Assembly (NCBI GenBank): GCA_021790935.1 | Contig: JAJYFL010000002.1 | Span: 1 to 64,000, forward strand | DNA from: a bacterium | GTDB taxonomy: Bacteria > Vulcanimicrobiota > Vulcanimicrobiia > Vulcanimicrobiales > Vulcanimicrobiaceae | Length of the DNA stretch: 64,000 nucleotides | Reading direction: 5' to 3' | Shown: positions 14,424 through 25,605 of the stretch, in pieces | How the letters are laid out: every line of letters starts with the position of its first letter | How positions within the stretch are numbered: position 1 is the first letter of the stretch | Made by a program: the position numbers and the translations under genes | Notes under the pieces: generated by a model | Seen by the model: the letters and a program-made list of their open reading frames with translations, nothing else | What the model was told of the DNA's origin: nothing | Database searches by the model: none

Positions 14424-17105
14424 ATGTCTGAGACCATCGCCGATCCCACGAGCGCAACCCGGATGATCTGGTATTTCGAAGAGGGTCGCGGGGACATGAA
14501 GGAGCTGCTGGGCGGAAAGGGAGCCGGACTCGCGGAGATGACGCGCGCCGGCCTGCCGGTGCCTCCCGGCTTTACGATTACCACGCAAACGTGCCTGCAA
14601 TACTACGCGCTCGGCCGGAAGAATCCGCCGGGCCTTATCGCAGGCGTGCGCGAAGCGATGTGCGAGATCGAGCGCCGCACCGGCAAGCGCTTCGGCCTGG
14701 AAGAGAACCCGTTGTTGGTTTCGGTACGCAGCGGAGCGCGTGCCTCGATGCCCGGCATGATGGATACGATCCTCAATCTCGGTCTCAACGACGCTACGGT
14801 TATGGGCCTCGCGCGGGGAACCGGTAACGAGCGTTTCGCGTGGGATGCGTACCGCCGTTTCATCATGATGTTCTCGAGCGTCGTCCTCGATCTCGACAAG
14901 CATCTCTTCGAAGATCTGATCGACGAGAAGAAGGCAGAGCTCCGCGTCGCGAGCGATCCGGAGCTCGACGCGGACAGTTGGAAAGATCTAGTGGCGCGCT
15001 TCAAGGATATCGTCCGCACGCATGCGGGACGCGAGTTTCCTACGGACGTGTTCGAGCAACTCGATCTCGCAATCGGGGCCGTCTTCGATTCCTGGAACTC
15101 GAAGCGAGCGATCGATTATCGCCGCTACAACAAGATTCCCGACGATTGGGGAACTGCCGTCAACGTCGTCGCGATGGTGTTCGGCAACATCGGTGACGAC
15201 TCGGGAACGGGCGTTGCGTTCACGCGCGATCCGAATACCGGCGAGCGCCAGCTCTTCGGGGAGTACCTGCGCAACGCTCAGGGCGAGGACGTGGTCGCCG
15301 GCATCCGCACCCCGGAACGCATCTCGGATCTCGAACGCACGCAGCCGGAGGTCTACCGGCAGTTTCTCGAGATCGCTCGCAACCTCGAGCGCCATTACCG
15401 CGATATGCAAGATTTGGAGTTTACGGTCGAACGTGGGAAGCTCTACATGCTGCAGACCCGTACCGGGAAGCGCAGCGCCGAGGCCGCCGTCAAGATCGCA
15501 ATCGACCTCGTGAACGAAGGAGTCATCGACAAGCGCGAAGCGATCGCGCGCGTGAGCGCGCAGTCGCTGGATCACCTCTTCCACGCTCGCATCGATCCGC
15601 ACGAAGCTTTCGACGTTGCCGCCACGGGCCTTAACGCATCTCCGGGCGCGGCGAGCGGCCAAGTGGTATTCGAAGCCGACGACGCGGTCGCTTGGAGAGA
15701 GGCGGGGAAGGACGTCGTGTTGGTGCGCGTCGAGACGACGCCCGACGACGTACACGGCATGATCGCCGCGCGCGGCGTGCTGACGGCGAAAGGCGGTGCC
15801 ACCTCGCACGCCGCCGTCGTTGCGCGCGGCATGGGCGAACCGTGCGTGGCCGGATGCGAAGCGCTGCAGATCGACCGGCGCACGAAGACGGCCACGCTCG
15901 CCGGCAAACCGCTGCGCGAGGGCGACTGGATCACGATCGACGGGACGACCGGCAACGTCATGCTCGGAAAGCTCACGCTGATCGATCCGCCATCGCAACT
16001 GCCGGATTGGCTTTCGACCTACTTGTCGTGGGCCGACGGCGTCCGGCGCCTGGAGATCTGGGCGAACGCCGACACGCCGCAGGATGCCCGCAAGGCACGC
16101 GAACTCGGCGCGCAAGGGATCGGTTTGTGCCGCACGGAGCATATGTTCATGCAGCAGGAGCGGCTGCCGATCGTGCAGGGGATGATCTTAGCCGATACGG
16201 CGGCGGCACGCGCGGAGGCGCTGGCGAAGTTGCTGCCCTTCCAACGCGAAGACTTCATCGGCATCCTCGAAGCGATGACGGGGCTCCCGGTAACGATACG
16301 CCTGCTCGATCCTCCGCTGCACGAGTTTCTCCCATCGCTCGAGACGCTGCTGGTAGAGACGACCGAGCTGCGGGTGCGCGAGGGTGAGAGCTCGCCGCGC
16401 TATCTCGAGCGGCGCGCGGTGCTCAAGCGCGTGGAGCAGTTGCACGAACAGAATCCGATGCTGGGGCTGCGCGTCTGCCGGCTAGGCATCCTCTTTCCCG
16501 AAATCTACGCCATGCAGGTGCAGGCGATCTTCGAAGCGGCCTGCGATCTCACGGCGCGCGGCGTCGAGGTACGCCCCGAAGTGATGATTCCGGGCGTCGG
16601 CACGAAAGAAGAGATGAAGGTGACGCGCGATGCTGCCAAGGCCGTGGCCGACCGCGTGCTGGCCGAACGGTCGGTTGCGCTCGCCTACCGCATCGGCACG
16701 ATGATCGAGCTGCCGCGGGCCTGCGTGGTGGCCGACGAGCTCGCGCTCCATGCGGAGTTCTTCTCGTTCGGAACCAACGATTTGACGCAGACGACCTACG
16801 GATACAGCCGCGACGACGCCGAGGCTTCGTTCATCCCGCGTTATCTCGACCTGAAGATTCTCAAGGACGATCCCTTCCAGGTGCTCGACCGCCGCGGTGT
16901 CGGGGCGCTGATGGAAGAGGCCGTGCGCCGCGGGCGCGGCGCGCGTGCGGGTTTGAAGATCGGCATCTGCGGCGAACATGGAGGCGAGCCGTCGAGCGTG
17001 GCGTTCTGCCACCAGCTCGGCTTGGATTACGTATCGTGCTCGCCGTACCGCGTTCCGATCGCGCGCCTCGCCGCAGCGCAGGCGGCGATCGGAGCTATCG
17101 ACTAG
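14424..17105 (+). CDS. ppdK: pyruvate, phosphate dikinase
   Basis: 893 residues. It interconverts pyruvate + ATP + phosphate and PEP + AMP + diphosphate. The ATP-grasp domain begins with YFEEGRGDMKELLGGKGAGL, the swivelling His domain carries the phosphoryl-accepting His in KGGATSHAAVVARGMGEPCV (about 460) and the PEP-binding barrel ends with FGTNDLTQTTYGYSRDD and KIGICGEHGGEPSSV (catalytic Cys near 850). The ATG at 14424 is used because upstream in-frame starts lie inside the repeat; GGAGG lies 13 bases before it. Next to malic enzyme elsewhere in the window it fits reversible C3 metabolism. Confidence 0.95.
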   Translation: MSETIADPTSATRMIWYFEEGRGDMKELLGGKGAGLAEMTRAGLPVPPGFTITTQTCLQYYALGRKNPPGLIAGVREAMCEIERRTGKRFGLEENPLLVSVRSGARASMPGMMDTILNLGLNDATVMGLARGTGNERFAWDAYRRFIMMFSSVVLDLDKHLFEDLIDEKKAELRVASDPELDADSWKDLVARFKDIVRTHAGREFPTDVFEQLDLAIGAVFDSWNSKRAIDYRRYNKIPDDWGTAVNVVAMVFGNIGDDSGTGVAFTRDPNTGERQLFGEYLRNAQGEDVVAGIRTPERISDLERTQPEVYRQFLEIARNLERHYRDMQDLEFTVERGKLYMLQTRTGKRSAEAAVKIAIDLVNEGVIDKREAIARVSAQSLDHLFHARIDPHEAFDVAATGLNASPGAASGQVVFEADDAVAWREAGKDVVLVRVETTPDDVHGMIAARGVLTAKGGATSHAAVVARGMGEPCVAGCEALQIDRRTKTATLAGKPLREGDWITIDGTTGNVMLGKLTLIDPPSQLPDWLSTYLSWADGVRRLEIWANADTPQDARKARELGAQGIGLCRTEHMFMQQERLPIVQGMILADTAAARAEALAKLLPFQREDFIGILEAMTGLPVTIRLLDPPLHEFLPSLETLLVETTELRVREGESSPRYLERRAVLKRVEQLHEQNPMLGLRVCRLGILFPEIYAMQVQAIFEAACDLTARGVEVRPEVMIPGVGTKEEMKVTRDAAKAVADRVLAERSVALAYRIGTMIELPRACVVADELALHAEFFSFGTNDLTQTTYGYSRDDAEASFIPRYLDLKILKDDPFQVLDRRGVGALMEEAVRRGRGARAGLKIGICGEHGGEPSSVAFCHQLGLDYVSCSPYRVPIARLAAAQAAIGAID

Positions 17106-17109
17106 GAGG

Positions 17110-19689
17110 CTACTTCCGTCGGTGCCCGCGGCTCGCTTTGTACGCACGCATGGCTGCGGCATCCTTGATATCGAGGATCGCCGACCACGCCCCGCTCTGC
17201 ACGGCCTGCTGGGAGTCCGAAGCCTCGATGCGCTGCAGGGCCGGTATCGCCGACGTCTCGCCGAGCATCCCGAGTGCGTGCACCGCGGCGATGCGCGTGC
17301 CGATGATCGGGTCGCTTTCAGCCAGGGCGATGAGGTGCCCTTCGACCGACTGCTGCCGCTCGTTCTTCACGGCCAACCGAGCGAGCGCGAAGATCGCGGC
17401 AGAACGCTCCAGCAGCGGCGTGCCGTACGCCGTCCGAGCCTCGATCGATGGGAACGCCTTCATATTGCCGAGGGCACCGAGACCCATGAGCGCGCCGGCG
17501 GGGATCTGCTCGCGGAACGACGGCCTCCCGAGCGCGGCCACCAGCAGCGCGTAGGCGCCGGGTGCCTTGAGCGCGCCGAGCGATGAGAGGGCCGCGGCCG
17601 CTGCCAGCGGGTTGGGGCTGCCGGCAAGGCGCCGGAGATCGGCGACGAGCGTCGGATCGGCGGTGCCTTTCAGGCGGCCGGCGTCCTGCGCGGCGGCGAT
17701 GACGACGCGCTCGTCGCGATCGTGCAGTGCGGCGCGAACAGTCTGCCAGTCACCGAGTCTGGCAGCCGCCGCAACCGCATCGGCGCGTACGCCATAGAAC
17801 GAGTCGAAGAGCGCCATCTCGCGTATGGTGCGCCGCGCTCCTTTGCGCTCGCCTTTTTTGGCACGCTCGAGTTGGCCGAGGGCCCAGAGCCGGTCGCCGG
17901 CATAGCGAGCTCGAATGGCCTGATAGGCTAGCGCGCGCAAACTCTTGTGCCAGGTGAGTTTGCGTATCACGTTGTCGTTTGGATCGAAGAGTACCATCGA
18001 GGGCGCCTGCGCGACGCCCGGGATCGTCACGACCTGGTGGTTGCGATCGATGGTCGGCCGAACGGATTTGATCTGATTCCCGAAGTAGGCTTGGATGACG
18101 ATCGGCATGCGGAAGGGTTTACCGTCGTGGTTCTTCTGCGTGACGTCGAGCGCGAGCGTCTTCGTCTTGGCGTCGTAACGCTGCTTCACGTAATAGTGCG
18201 GATAGGCGGCACGGAAGAACCATTCGTGCTCGAACCACGTGAGGTTCGTCCCGAGCGACTTGTCGATCGCGGAGAAGAATTGCTGCGTGTCGGCGTTCTT
18301 GTGCTGGTACTGCTCGAGGTAATAGTGCAGAGCCGCGAAGAAACGATGGGTGCCGACCATGTACTGGAGCATATGCAGCACCTGCGCCGGGCGAGGGTAG
18401 GCGCTCGCGTCGAAGTTGTCGAGCGGATCGTCGTAGACGTAGTCCACGATCGGGCGCCAATACGATTTCGTTTCGCCGAAGTACGCCTGCTGCGCGTTAT
18501 ACCGCTCGTACTGGAACTCCGGTCTGCCGAAATGATGGCGGCTCCACAACTCCTGAAAAAAGGTGGCGAAGCCTTCGTTGATCCAGACGTTCGACCAGTC
18601 GGAGAGGGTCACGTCGTCGCCCCACCACTGGTGGGCGAGCTCGTGCGCCACGAGCCCATCGCACGGCTGCTCGAGGTTCTCGATCGGCGGATGGATCGCA
18701 TTCGACGTCTGAATGGTTACCGAGGCGTTTTCCATGCCGCCGTAGGTGAAGCGCTCGGCGGTGACTTGGTCGTATTTCTCCCACGGAAACGCGATGCCGA
18801 TACGTTTCTGGAAGTACGCCACGATGCGCTTGGTCTTTCCGAAACAGAGGGCGTTCCACTTGGCATACCGCGGCTGCACGAACGAGTCGACGGGCAGGGG
18901 CTTGTGGCCCTGAAACTGCGGCACGTCGAGCGAGGTGCGGTGCTCGGAGAGCGGCCCGGCGGCGAACGCGATCAGGTAGGTCGATTTGGGGATCGGCGCG
19001 TTCCAGTCCCAGGTCGCGACGTCGGACTGCGTGCCGTACCAGGCGTGCAGCTTCGCCGACTTCACGACGCTCTTCAGGTAGCCGTTGCCGACGACGGTCC
19101 AGCCCCGCGGGACCGTTACGATCAGCTCGCTCGGCGTCTTCTGATTGGGCTCGTCCCACGTTGGGAACCAGCGGCGGTTATCGGTCATCTCGCCCTGCGA
19201 CCAGATCTCGGGTGCGGTACGCGGATACCCCTTGTCCGGTCGGATGAAGTAGATGCCGCGCTGCGGTTGCGCCCAATACCTGAACGTAACGGTCAGCGGC
19301 TGCCCCGCTGCGGCCGGCGCCTGCAAAGCGACGTAGATACGCTGGTGGGCCGCATCGAGACGGTAGGCGGCAGGCTTACCGTTTACTGCAACCGCCTTGT
19401 AGTGGATCCCGAGCGTATTGAACGGAATCCGGCGTAACCCGGCGCGCTTGGGGATCACGACCGCCGTCTCGTCGCCGTAGACGATGCCTTTGGCAAAATC
19501 GAAGCCGACTCGGACGATCGTGTCCTTGAAGCGGTACGGCGCAAAGAGCGTCTTATGGTAGTACGCGTGCCCACGGCCGAACGGGCGGGGCAGCGGCGTT
19601 GGCGGTGCGTGGTCGGAGGCGGCGAGAGCCTGCGCGCTAAAGACGCAAGCCAACAGAAGCGTAATGGCGGATCGCAACACGTTCTTCAT
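17110..19689 (-). CDS. secreted M1-family metallopeptidase with C-terminal HEAT-like region
   Basis: 859 residues from the ATG at 19689; the frame upstream of it is a shadow. A signal peptide covers residues 1-24 (LLLACVFSAQALA). The exopeptidase motif YGGMENASVT (near 316) and the zinc site VAHELAHQWWGDD (near 345) with NEGFATFF 18 residues on are complete. The last 260 residues are helical Ala/Leu-rich repeats (WALGQLERAKKG, VAAAARLGDW, ALSSLGALKAPGAYALLVAAL) of HEAT type in place of the usual ERAP-like domain. It likely degrades peptides outside the cytoplasm. It converges on ppdK with a 4-bp gap. Confidence 0.9.
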   Translation of the reverse strand: MKNVLRSAITLLLACVFSAQALAASDHAPPTPLPRPFGRGHAYYHKTLFAPYRFKDTIVRVGFDFAKGIVYGDETAVVIPKRAGLRRIPFNTLGIHYKAVAVNGKPAAYRLDAAHQRIYVALQAPAAAGQPLTVTFRYWAQPQRGIYFIRPDKGYPRTAPEIWSQGEMTDNRRWFPTWDEPNQKTPSELIVTVPRGWTVVGNGYLKSVVKSAKLHAWYGTQSDVATWDWNAPIPKSTYLIAFAAGPLSEHRTSLDVPQFQGHKPLPVDSFVQPRYAKWNALCFGKTKRIVAYFQKRIGIAFPWEKYDQVTAERFTYGGMENASVTIQTSNAIHPPIENLEQPCDGLVAHELAHQWWGDDVTLSDWSNVWINEGFATFFQELWSRHHFGRPEFQYERYNAQQAYFGETKSYWRPIVDYVYDDPLDNFDASAYPRPAQVLHMLQYMVGTHRFFAALHYYLEQYQHKNADTQQFFSAIDKSLGTNLTWFEHEWFFRAAYPHYYVKQRYDAKTKTLALDVTQKNHDGKPFRMPIVIQAYFGNQIKSVRPTIDRNHQVVTIPGVAQAPSMVLFDPNDNVIRKLTWHKSLRALAYQAIRARYAGDRLWALGQLERAKKGERKGARRTIREMALFDSFYGVRADAVAAAARLGDWQTVRAALHDRDERVVIAAAQDAGRLKGTADPTLVADLRRLAGSPNPLAAAAALSSLGALKAPGAYALLVAALGRPSFREQIPAGALMGLGALGNMKAFPSIEARTAYGTPLLERSAAIFALARLAVKNERQQSVEGHLIALAESDPIIGTRIAAVHALGMLGETSAIPALQRIEASDSQQAVQSGAWSAILDIKDAAAMRAYKASRGHRRK

Positions 19690-19730
19690 GAACGGGGGGT
19701 TTGTTGCGCCCGGGCAGGTTTCCCCGTGTG

Positions 19731-20966
19731 TCAGGATTCGGGCATCGAGCGCGCACCCGTCGCCGCCAATACGATCTCCCGGCAGAGCGCGCGCGCCTGC
19801 GACACGTCGGCGCGGCTGCGTTCTACGAAGAGCTTGCGCCAGTACGCCTTGCCCGAGAGTTTCGCGATAAGATCCGAGGCGTCGCGCGCGTCGACGATGC
19901 CGCCCGATCCGGTGCGAACCCAGACGGTTCGTTGCCCGGGCGCAGCCTGCAGCGGCAGCCGGTGCAGCAGTTGCGACTGTTCGTCGCTCCAAACGGCGCC
20001 GCCCCAGCGTTTGCGCAGCGCCGCTTCGCAGAGTTCGTATGCGTGCAGGTCGTGCTCCGCATTGAACTCCGCCGCTAGGGCGTAGAGGAGCGTGCGTTCG
20101 CGCAGCGCGCGCGCGGCTTCGGAGGGCGCGTCGCGCAGATCGTTTAGCACGCGGAAATCGTCCCAGCGTAGGAACTCCTCGATCGGATCGAGCTTCCGCG
20201 GATCGGGCCACAGCTCGCGCAGCACCTGCTGCAGCGTTCGTTCGAAGATACGCGTCGTGTGGTGGAAGTAGACCGACGCGAACATCATGTAGCGGGCGAG
20301 CACGAAAGATTCCAGCGCCACCACGCCGCGCCGGTCGATTCCCATGACGGCACGGCCGTCCATCTCGAATAGGCGCAGCGAGCCGACGAGCTGATCGGCG
20401 TCGTAGCGGCCGCCGGCTACCCCGGTGAAATACGCATCGCGCAGGAGGTAATCCATCCGGTCCGCATCCAGGTTCGGTCCGCTGACGATCTCCCCGAGGA
20501 CGGGATACCGGTTCTCGGACGAGCCAAGGATCAAGCCGAGGACGTCGTCCGCGGCTACGCCGAGCTCGTCGAGATGAGCGCGCATATGGGGCACTTCCAG
20601 CAGCGCGCGCGTCCGGTCCTCATGCCGTATGCCGAGCACGTCCTCGCAGGCGTGGCTGAAGGGCCCGTGTCCGATATCGTGCAGGATGAGCGCAGCGCGG
20701 ACGAGCTTGCGCTGGTATGCTACGTCGGCGTCGCCCGCGAAGAAGGCACGCCCATGGCGCACGAGCTCGTCAAAAACGCGCGTGCCCATGGCGAGCGCTC
20801 CGAGCGCGTGGCTGAAGCGGGAGTGCTCGGCAGAGGGATAGGCCAGGTACGCCAGCCCCAGCTGCCGCAGGCGGCGCATGCGTTGGAGCACCGGCGCATC
20901 CAGCAGGCGCGCTTCGGCACCGCCGAGTTCGATGAAATGGTGGACCGGATCGAAAATCCGCTTCAT
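19731..20966 (-). CDS. HD-domain phosphohydrolase (dGTPase/SAMHD1-like)
   Basis: 411 residues from ATG 20966. MKRIFDPVHHFIEL is the typical start of this family. Metal ligands are in HSRFSHALG (48-56), LHDIGHGPFSHACEDV (HD at 96-97) and LDADRMDYLLRDAYFTG. These are the signatures of HD proteins related to dNTP triphosphohydrolases, likely trimming the nucleotide pool, although the exact substrate is open. The starts of this gene and of dnaG are 43 bp apart on opposite strands, so they share one control region. Confidence 0.88.
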   Translation of the reverse strand: MKRIFDPVHHFIELGGAEARLLDAPVLQRMRRLRQLGLAYLAYPSAEHSRFSHALGALAMGTRVFDELVRHGRAFFAGDADVAYQRKLVRAALILHDIGHGPFSHACEDVLGIRHEDRTRALLEVPHMRAHLDELGVAADDVLGLILGSSENRYPVLGEIVSGPNLDADRMDYLLRDAYFTGVAGGRYDADQLVGSLRLFEMDGRAVMGIDRRGVVALESFVLARYMMFASVYFHHTTRIFERTLQQVLRELWPDPRKLDPIEEFLRWDDFRVLNDLRDAPSEAARALRERTLLYALAAEFNAEHDLHAYELCEAALRKRWGGAVWSDEQSQLLHRLPLQAAPGQRTVWVRTGSGGIVDARDASDLIAKLSGKAYWRKLFVERSRADVSQARALCREIVLAATGARSMPES

Positions 20967-21009
20967 CGAGGGCCTCTTCGCCGGGCGCCGCGAATCATCT
21001 GCAGACGCT

Positions 21010-22803
21010 ATGCGCTTCGACCAGGACGTCATCAGGGAGATCCACGCGCGCGTCGACATCGCGAGCTTCGTCGGCGCGTACGTGCCTTTGCGCAAGCGCG
21101 GCAACGATCTGGTCGGCTTGTGCCCGTTCCACGGCGAGAAGACGCCCTCGTTTCACGTACACCCCGACAAGGGTTTCTTCAAGTGCTTCGGCTGTGGGGC
21201 CGGCGGCGACGTGATCGCCTTCGTTTCGAAACTCGAAAACGTGGCATTCCCGGAGGCGGTGAGGATGCTCGCCGCTCGGGCCGGAATCGAACTGGCCCCC
21301 GAAGACGCGCAGTCGGCCAGGCGGCGCACGGAACGCGAAGCGATCTACGAGGCCAATCAGATCGCCGCCGCCTTCTTCGAACGGATGCTGCGCGGCGAAG
21401 CCGGCGGCGCGGCTCGAGCCTACTGCGAGCGGCGCGGCTTCTCGCCGGCGACGATCGAGAAGTTCCGTCTCGGCTACGCGCCCGACAGTTGGGATGCTCT
21501 CTCGACCGAGCTGACGCGCAACGGCGTCGACCTTGCGCTGGCGGCCACGGCGGGTTTGGTCAAAGCCGGCCAGCGCGGATATTACGATTTCTACCGCGCA
21601 CGCCTCATGGTGCCGACGTACGCGACGACCGGCGAGGTCATTGCGTTCGGCGGCCGGGCGCTGGGGGATGCCGAGCCCAAGTATCTCAACACCAGCACGA
21701 CGCCGGTCTATACGAAAGGGCATCATCTCTTCGCTCTCAACCTCGCCCGGCGCGCCGCGGCCAACGAGCGCACGCTGATCGTCGTCGAAGGGTATCTGGA
21801 CTGCATCGCGCTGCACCAGGCCGGCTTCGAGACGACGGTCGCCGCGTTGGGCACGTCGTTCACGCAGGAGCAAGCCGCGGAACTGCGCCGGTACGCCGAG
21901 AACATCTTTCTTTGTTTCGACGGCGATACGGCGGGCGGCAATGCCGCGACCAAAGCCATCGACGTTGCGACGGCGGTCGCCGAGCACGCCGGATCGAGCG
22001 TGCGCGTCGTCGTCCTGCCCGAGGGCGAGGATCCCGACAGCTTCGTCCGCACGCGCGGCGCGCAGGCCTTCCGCGAGGTGCTGGAGGCCGCCAAACCGTC
22101 GATCGAGTTCAAACTCGATCCCGAGATCGATCGCTTGAAAAGCGGCTTCGATTCGCCGGCCGCCATCGCGCGAAAGGCCGAGACGCTGATTGCGCGGATG
22201 ACCCCGCGCGCCGAGTGGGATAAGTGGCGCGTCTACGTCGCCGGGCGCCTGAAGGTCAACGTAGACGACCTCCGGAATAGCCGCTTTCTCGCAAACGGCG
22301 CGAACTTCTCGCCGCGTTTCGGGAGTCCGGGTGCAGCTGCCGGCCGTCACCTCTCGCTCGACGTCCAGTCGTTTTCGTTCGAACGCGAGGTCTTGGCAAT
22401 CCTCATCGAAGAGCCGGCGCTCGCAGCCGAGTCCGGTCGCCGCATCGAACCGCGGCGTTTCCGGAACGAGGTGTATCGCAGCATCTATGAGCGGTTGCTG
22501 GAGAACGCCGAGCGGCTGAATGCGACGGCTGATGTTTTTGCCCTGTTTGCCGAAGATACTTCGTGTGTGGAGGTCCTTTCGGCACTGGGGCAACGGGATC
22601 GCAGTTCGACCGTGCGTTACGCGGACTCGGGGCAGCGCCGGGCTCATCTCGAGCGAGTGGCCGAACGCTTGCAACTCGAAGACGAACGCCGGCGTTATCA
22701 GGAGTTGTCCCGTCGGATCGACGAACTCCTGACGGCGGGTCAGGCCGTAAGTGCGGACCTGCGCGGCGAGTTCGAGGCGCTCGTAACGAAACTCAAGGGA
22801 TAG
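21010..22803 (+). CDS. dnaG: DNA primase
   Basis: 597 residues, making RNA primers at the replication fork. The CHC2 zinc finger is at the N-terminus (CPFHGEKTPSFHVHPDKGFF then KCFGCGAGGD; C38, H41, C59, C62). The TOPRIM core has LIVVEGYLDCIAL (from about 256) and CFDGDTAGGNAATKA (from about 303). A helical C-terminal domain (about 455-597) would bind the helicase. The ATG at 21010 is chosen by family alignment. dnaG is followed by rpoD with a 51-bp gap, the classic macromolecular-synthesis pairing. Confidence 0.95.
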   Translation: MRFDQDVIREIHARVDIASFVGAYVPLRKRGNDLVGLCPFHGEKTPSFHVHPDKGFFKCFGCGAGGDVIAFVSKLENVAFPEAVRMLAARAGIELAPEDAQSARRRTEREAIYEANQIAAAFFERMLRGEAGGAARAYCERRGFSPATIEKFRLGYAPDSWDALSTELTRNGVDLALAATAGLVKAGQRGYYDFYRARLMVPTYATTGEVIAFGGRALGDAEPKYLNTSTTPVYTKGHHLFALNLARRAAANERTLIVVEGYLDCIALHQAGFETTVAALGTSFTQEQAAELRRYAENIFLCFDGDTAGGNAATKAIDVATAVAEHAGSSVRVVVLPEGEDPDSFVRTRGAQAFREVLEAAKPSIEFKLDPEIDRLKSGFDSPAAIARKAETLIARMTPRAEWDKWRVYVAGRLKVNVDDLRNSRFLANGANFSPRFGSPGAAAGRHLSLDVQSFSFEREVLAILIEEPALAAESGRRIEPRRFRNEVYRSIYERLLENAERLNATADVFALFAEDTSCVEVLSALGQRDRSSTVRYADSGQRRAHLERVAERLQLEDERRRYQELSRRIDELLTAGQAVSADLRGEFEALVTKLKG

Positions 22804-22854
22804 GCGCGCAGAGGTAATCGCGCTGCAACGGGAGAGGAGGTGATCGGAGCAAAG

Positions 22855-24036
<1,182 letters not shown>

Positions 24037-24043
24037 CGGGCCG

Positions 24044-24715
24044 TCACATGCCGCCCATGCCGGCACTCTTGCTCGGATGCACGCGCGGATTCATGTAAGC
24101 GAAGGCGCCGTTCGGATTGCGCAGCACCCAGAGTTCCAGGTCCCAAAGATTCGGGAACGCAAAGACGTGAGCCACTTCGCCGGCGCTGCTCGCCTTGCCG
24201 AGTTTGACGATGGGTGCGGCGGTCGGGTGCTCGACGTTTCCTCCGGCGTCCTCGTACTTCTCGACGCTCGTCATCAGCTCGTACTCGTACTTTCCGTTCG
24301 GAAGCCTCAGGACCCAGTGCACGTGTGCGGGAAATCTGTGCCAGCGCTGCGGATCGATCCCCCACATTGCAGGCTTATGCGCGTGCCGAGCCATCGGAAC
24401 GGTGTAATCGGCGCCGAGCAGCCGCCCGTGTACGTCGTACCAGAGTTGACTGGGATGTTTGAGATCGCTCGTCCAGTGCGAAGGGTTTACGTAACTGATC
24501 GAGCCGGTGCGGTCTTCGTTCGTGAACCGGAAGTACCCGGCTTTTTCGGCGGCGGCAGGCGTCGGATAGAGTGCCGAAAGCGTTCGCTGAACGGACCGCA
24601 CGAACGGCATCTCCGCGGCGGACGGTTTGTCGGAGAGTTTGGTGGCGGCGCCGGCGGGGAGCGTTGCTAGGCCGACGGCGAAGGCGATCGAAGCGAAAAG
24701 CAGGCGTTTGAACAC
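24044..24715 (-). CDS. secreted protein of unknown function
   Basis: 223 residues. A signal peptide (LLFASIAFAVGLATLPAGAA) ends near residue 24. The mature part is rich in Trp, His and Tyr (SQLWYDVHGRLLGADYTVPM, HRFPAHVHWVLRLPNGKYEY), with a beta-like pattern and a short Met/Gly tail (SAGMGGM). I recognise no family. It converges on rpoD with only 7 bp between, and lies 14 bp after the stop of the next minus-strand gene, so the two are probably co-transcribed. Confidence 0.65.
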   Translation of the reverse strand: MFKRLLFASIAFAVGLATLPAGAATKLSDKPSAAEMPFVRSVQRTLSALYPTPAAAEKAGYFRFTNEDRTGSISYVNPSHWTSDLKHPSQLWYDVHGRLLGADYTVPMARHAHKPAMWGIDPQRWHRFPAHVHWVLRLPNGKYEYELMTSVEKYEDAGGNVEHPTAAPIVKLGKASSAGEVAHVFAFPNLWDLELWVLRNPNGAFAYMNPRVHPSKSAGMGGM

Positions 24716-24729
24716 GGTCTGGTCCCTCG

Positions 24730-25605
24730 TTATGGGCTTGCCGATGGCGATGGCGATGGCGATGGCGATGGCGACGCGGTCGGTACGGGCGACGGCTTCG
24801 GCGTAGGCGGATGGAATCCCCGAGCGGTTGCGAACGGCTCGGGAGAGAACAGCGCGTGCGGCCGGACGAGCGTGAACGTGAACGGCGGCGGCGTGGCGAT
24901 CGCGATAGCGCCGCCGGGGCTCGTTTTCAGCGTTGCCGCGGTGCGTGCGCGTATAGCCGTGCCCGGGCGCAGATCGACGTCTGCGCCTTTGCGGACCACG
25001 CTGTAAATATAGTAGTAGGGAACCACGATATCGGCCGCGGTGTCGGCGATCGATTTGGTCGAGGCTTGCCCCGCGGTCATGTGCGGGTCGATGTGCGAGG
25101 TGGGCGTGTAGAGCGGCAGCACTTGGCCGTCGGGCAGCGTCAGCGGTTCGAAGTTGATCGTTACCGATCCGTTGACGTTCGCCATCTGCGCGGGCGACGT
25201 TTGCACGACCTCGATATCGACCGGCGTTCCCGCGGGAGCGACCGTTACTCCGCCCACGATCAGCGGATCGCGCAGATGAGCGCGCACCACCGTTCCCGGT
25301 TTGGTCGAGTGCGAATCGATGGTTTGATCGAGTACGAAAAAGAGGCTCGAGTTGAGAGGCAGTATGGCGCCGGTCGCGGGCGGCGCGCTCGGAGCGACGG
25401 GTACGGCCGCTCTCGAGCCCGTCGCTAAGGCGATCGCCGCAACGATGATTAGAGCTGGCGGGAAGAGTGCGCGCAGCCCATTAGCTCGCGCGTTTGCGCT
25501 GCTCGGCCTCTTCGCTTGCCGCCGCGGCGCGCTTCCCCTCTTCGATGAGTTGCTTGACTCGTTGGCCACCTTTTTGTCCGATCTGTTCGTAGAAGTTTGG
25601 ACCAT
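24730..25605 (-). CDS. exported protein with Pro-Ser repeat tail, unknown function
   Basis: Up to 291 residues. The start is uncertain: the first Met at 25605 lies 125 bp inside the preceding KGG gene, a GTG is at 25566, and the hydrophobic export segment (LFPPALIIVAAIALATG) begins only where the KGG gene stops. The mature part repeats V-x-A-x-L-x-D-P-L-x-V-G-G-V, P-A-G-T-P-V and P-G-T-A-I-R-A patterns, recalling beta-rich envelope proteins whose genes list a property and a default. The C-terminus is (Pro-Ser)n from a 6-bp microsatellite. No family assigned. Confidence 0.55.
   Translation of the reverse strand: MVQTSTNRSDKKVANESSNSSKRGSAPRRQAKRPSSANARANGLRALFPPALIIVAAIALATGSRAAVPVAPSAPPATGAILPLNSSLFFVLDQTIDSHSTKPGTVVRAHLRDPLIVGGVTVAPAGTPVDIEVVQTSPAQMANVNGSVTINFEPLTLPDGQVLPLYTPTSHIDPHMTAGQASTKSIADTAADIVVPYYYIYSVVRKGADVDLRPGTAIRARTAATLKTSPGGAIAIATPPPFTFTLVRPHALFSPEPFATARGFHPPTPKPSPVPTASPSPSPSPSPSASP
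24742..24773 (+). repeat. (CGATGG)n microsatellite in coding tail
   Basis: About five tandem copies of CGATGG encode the repeated Ser-Pro tail of the minus-strand protein ending at 24730. Because the unit is 6 bp, gain or loss of copies keeps the frame and only changes tail length. Confidence 0.8.

Noticed and set aside
17100-17125. Possible further repeat end (TAGGAGGCT ... GTCGG) after ppdK
   Set aside because: Only about ten bases agree and they are split by an insert; too short to separate from chance.
19690-20211. Upstream extension of the M1 peptidase frame to 20211
   Set aside because: The added 174 residues are out-of-frame shadow of the HD-domain gene, and the signal peptide begins at 19689.
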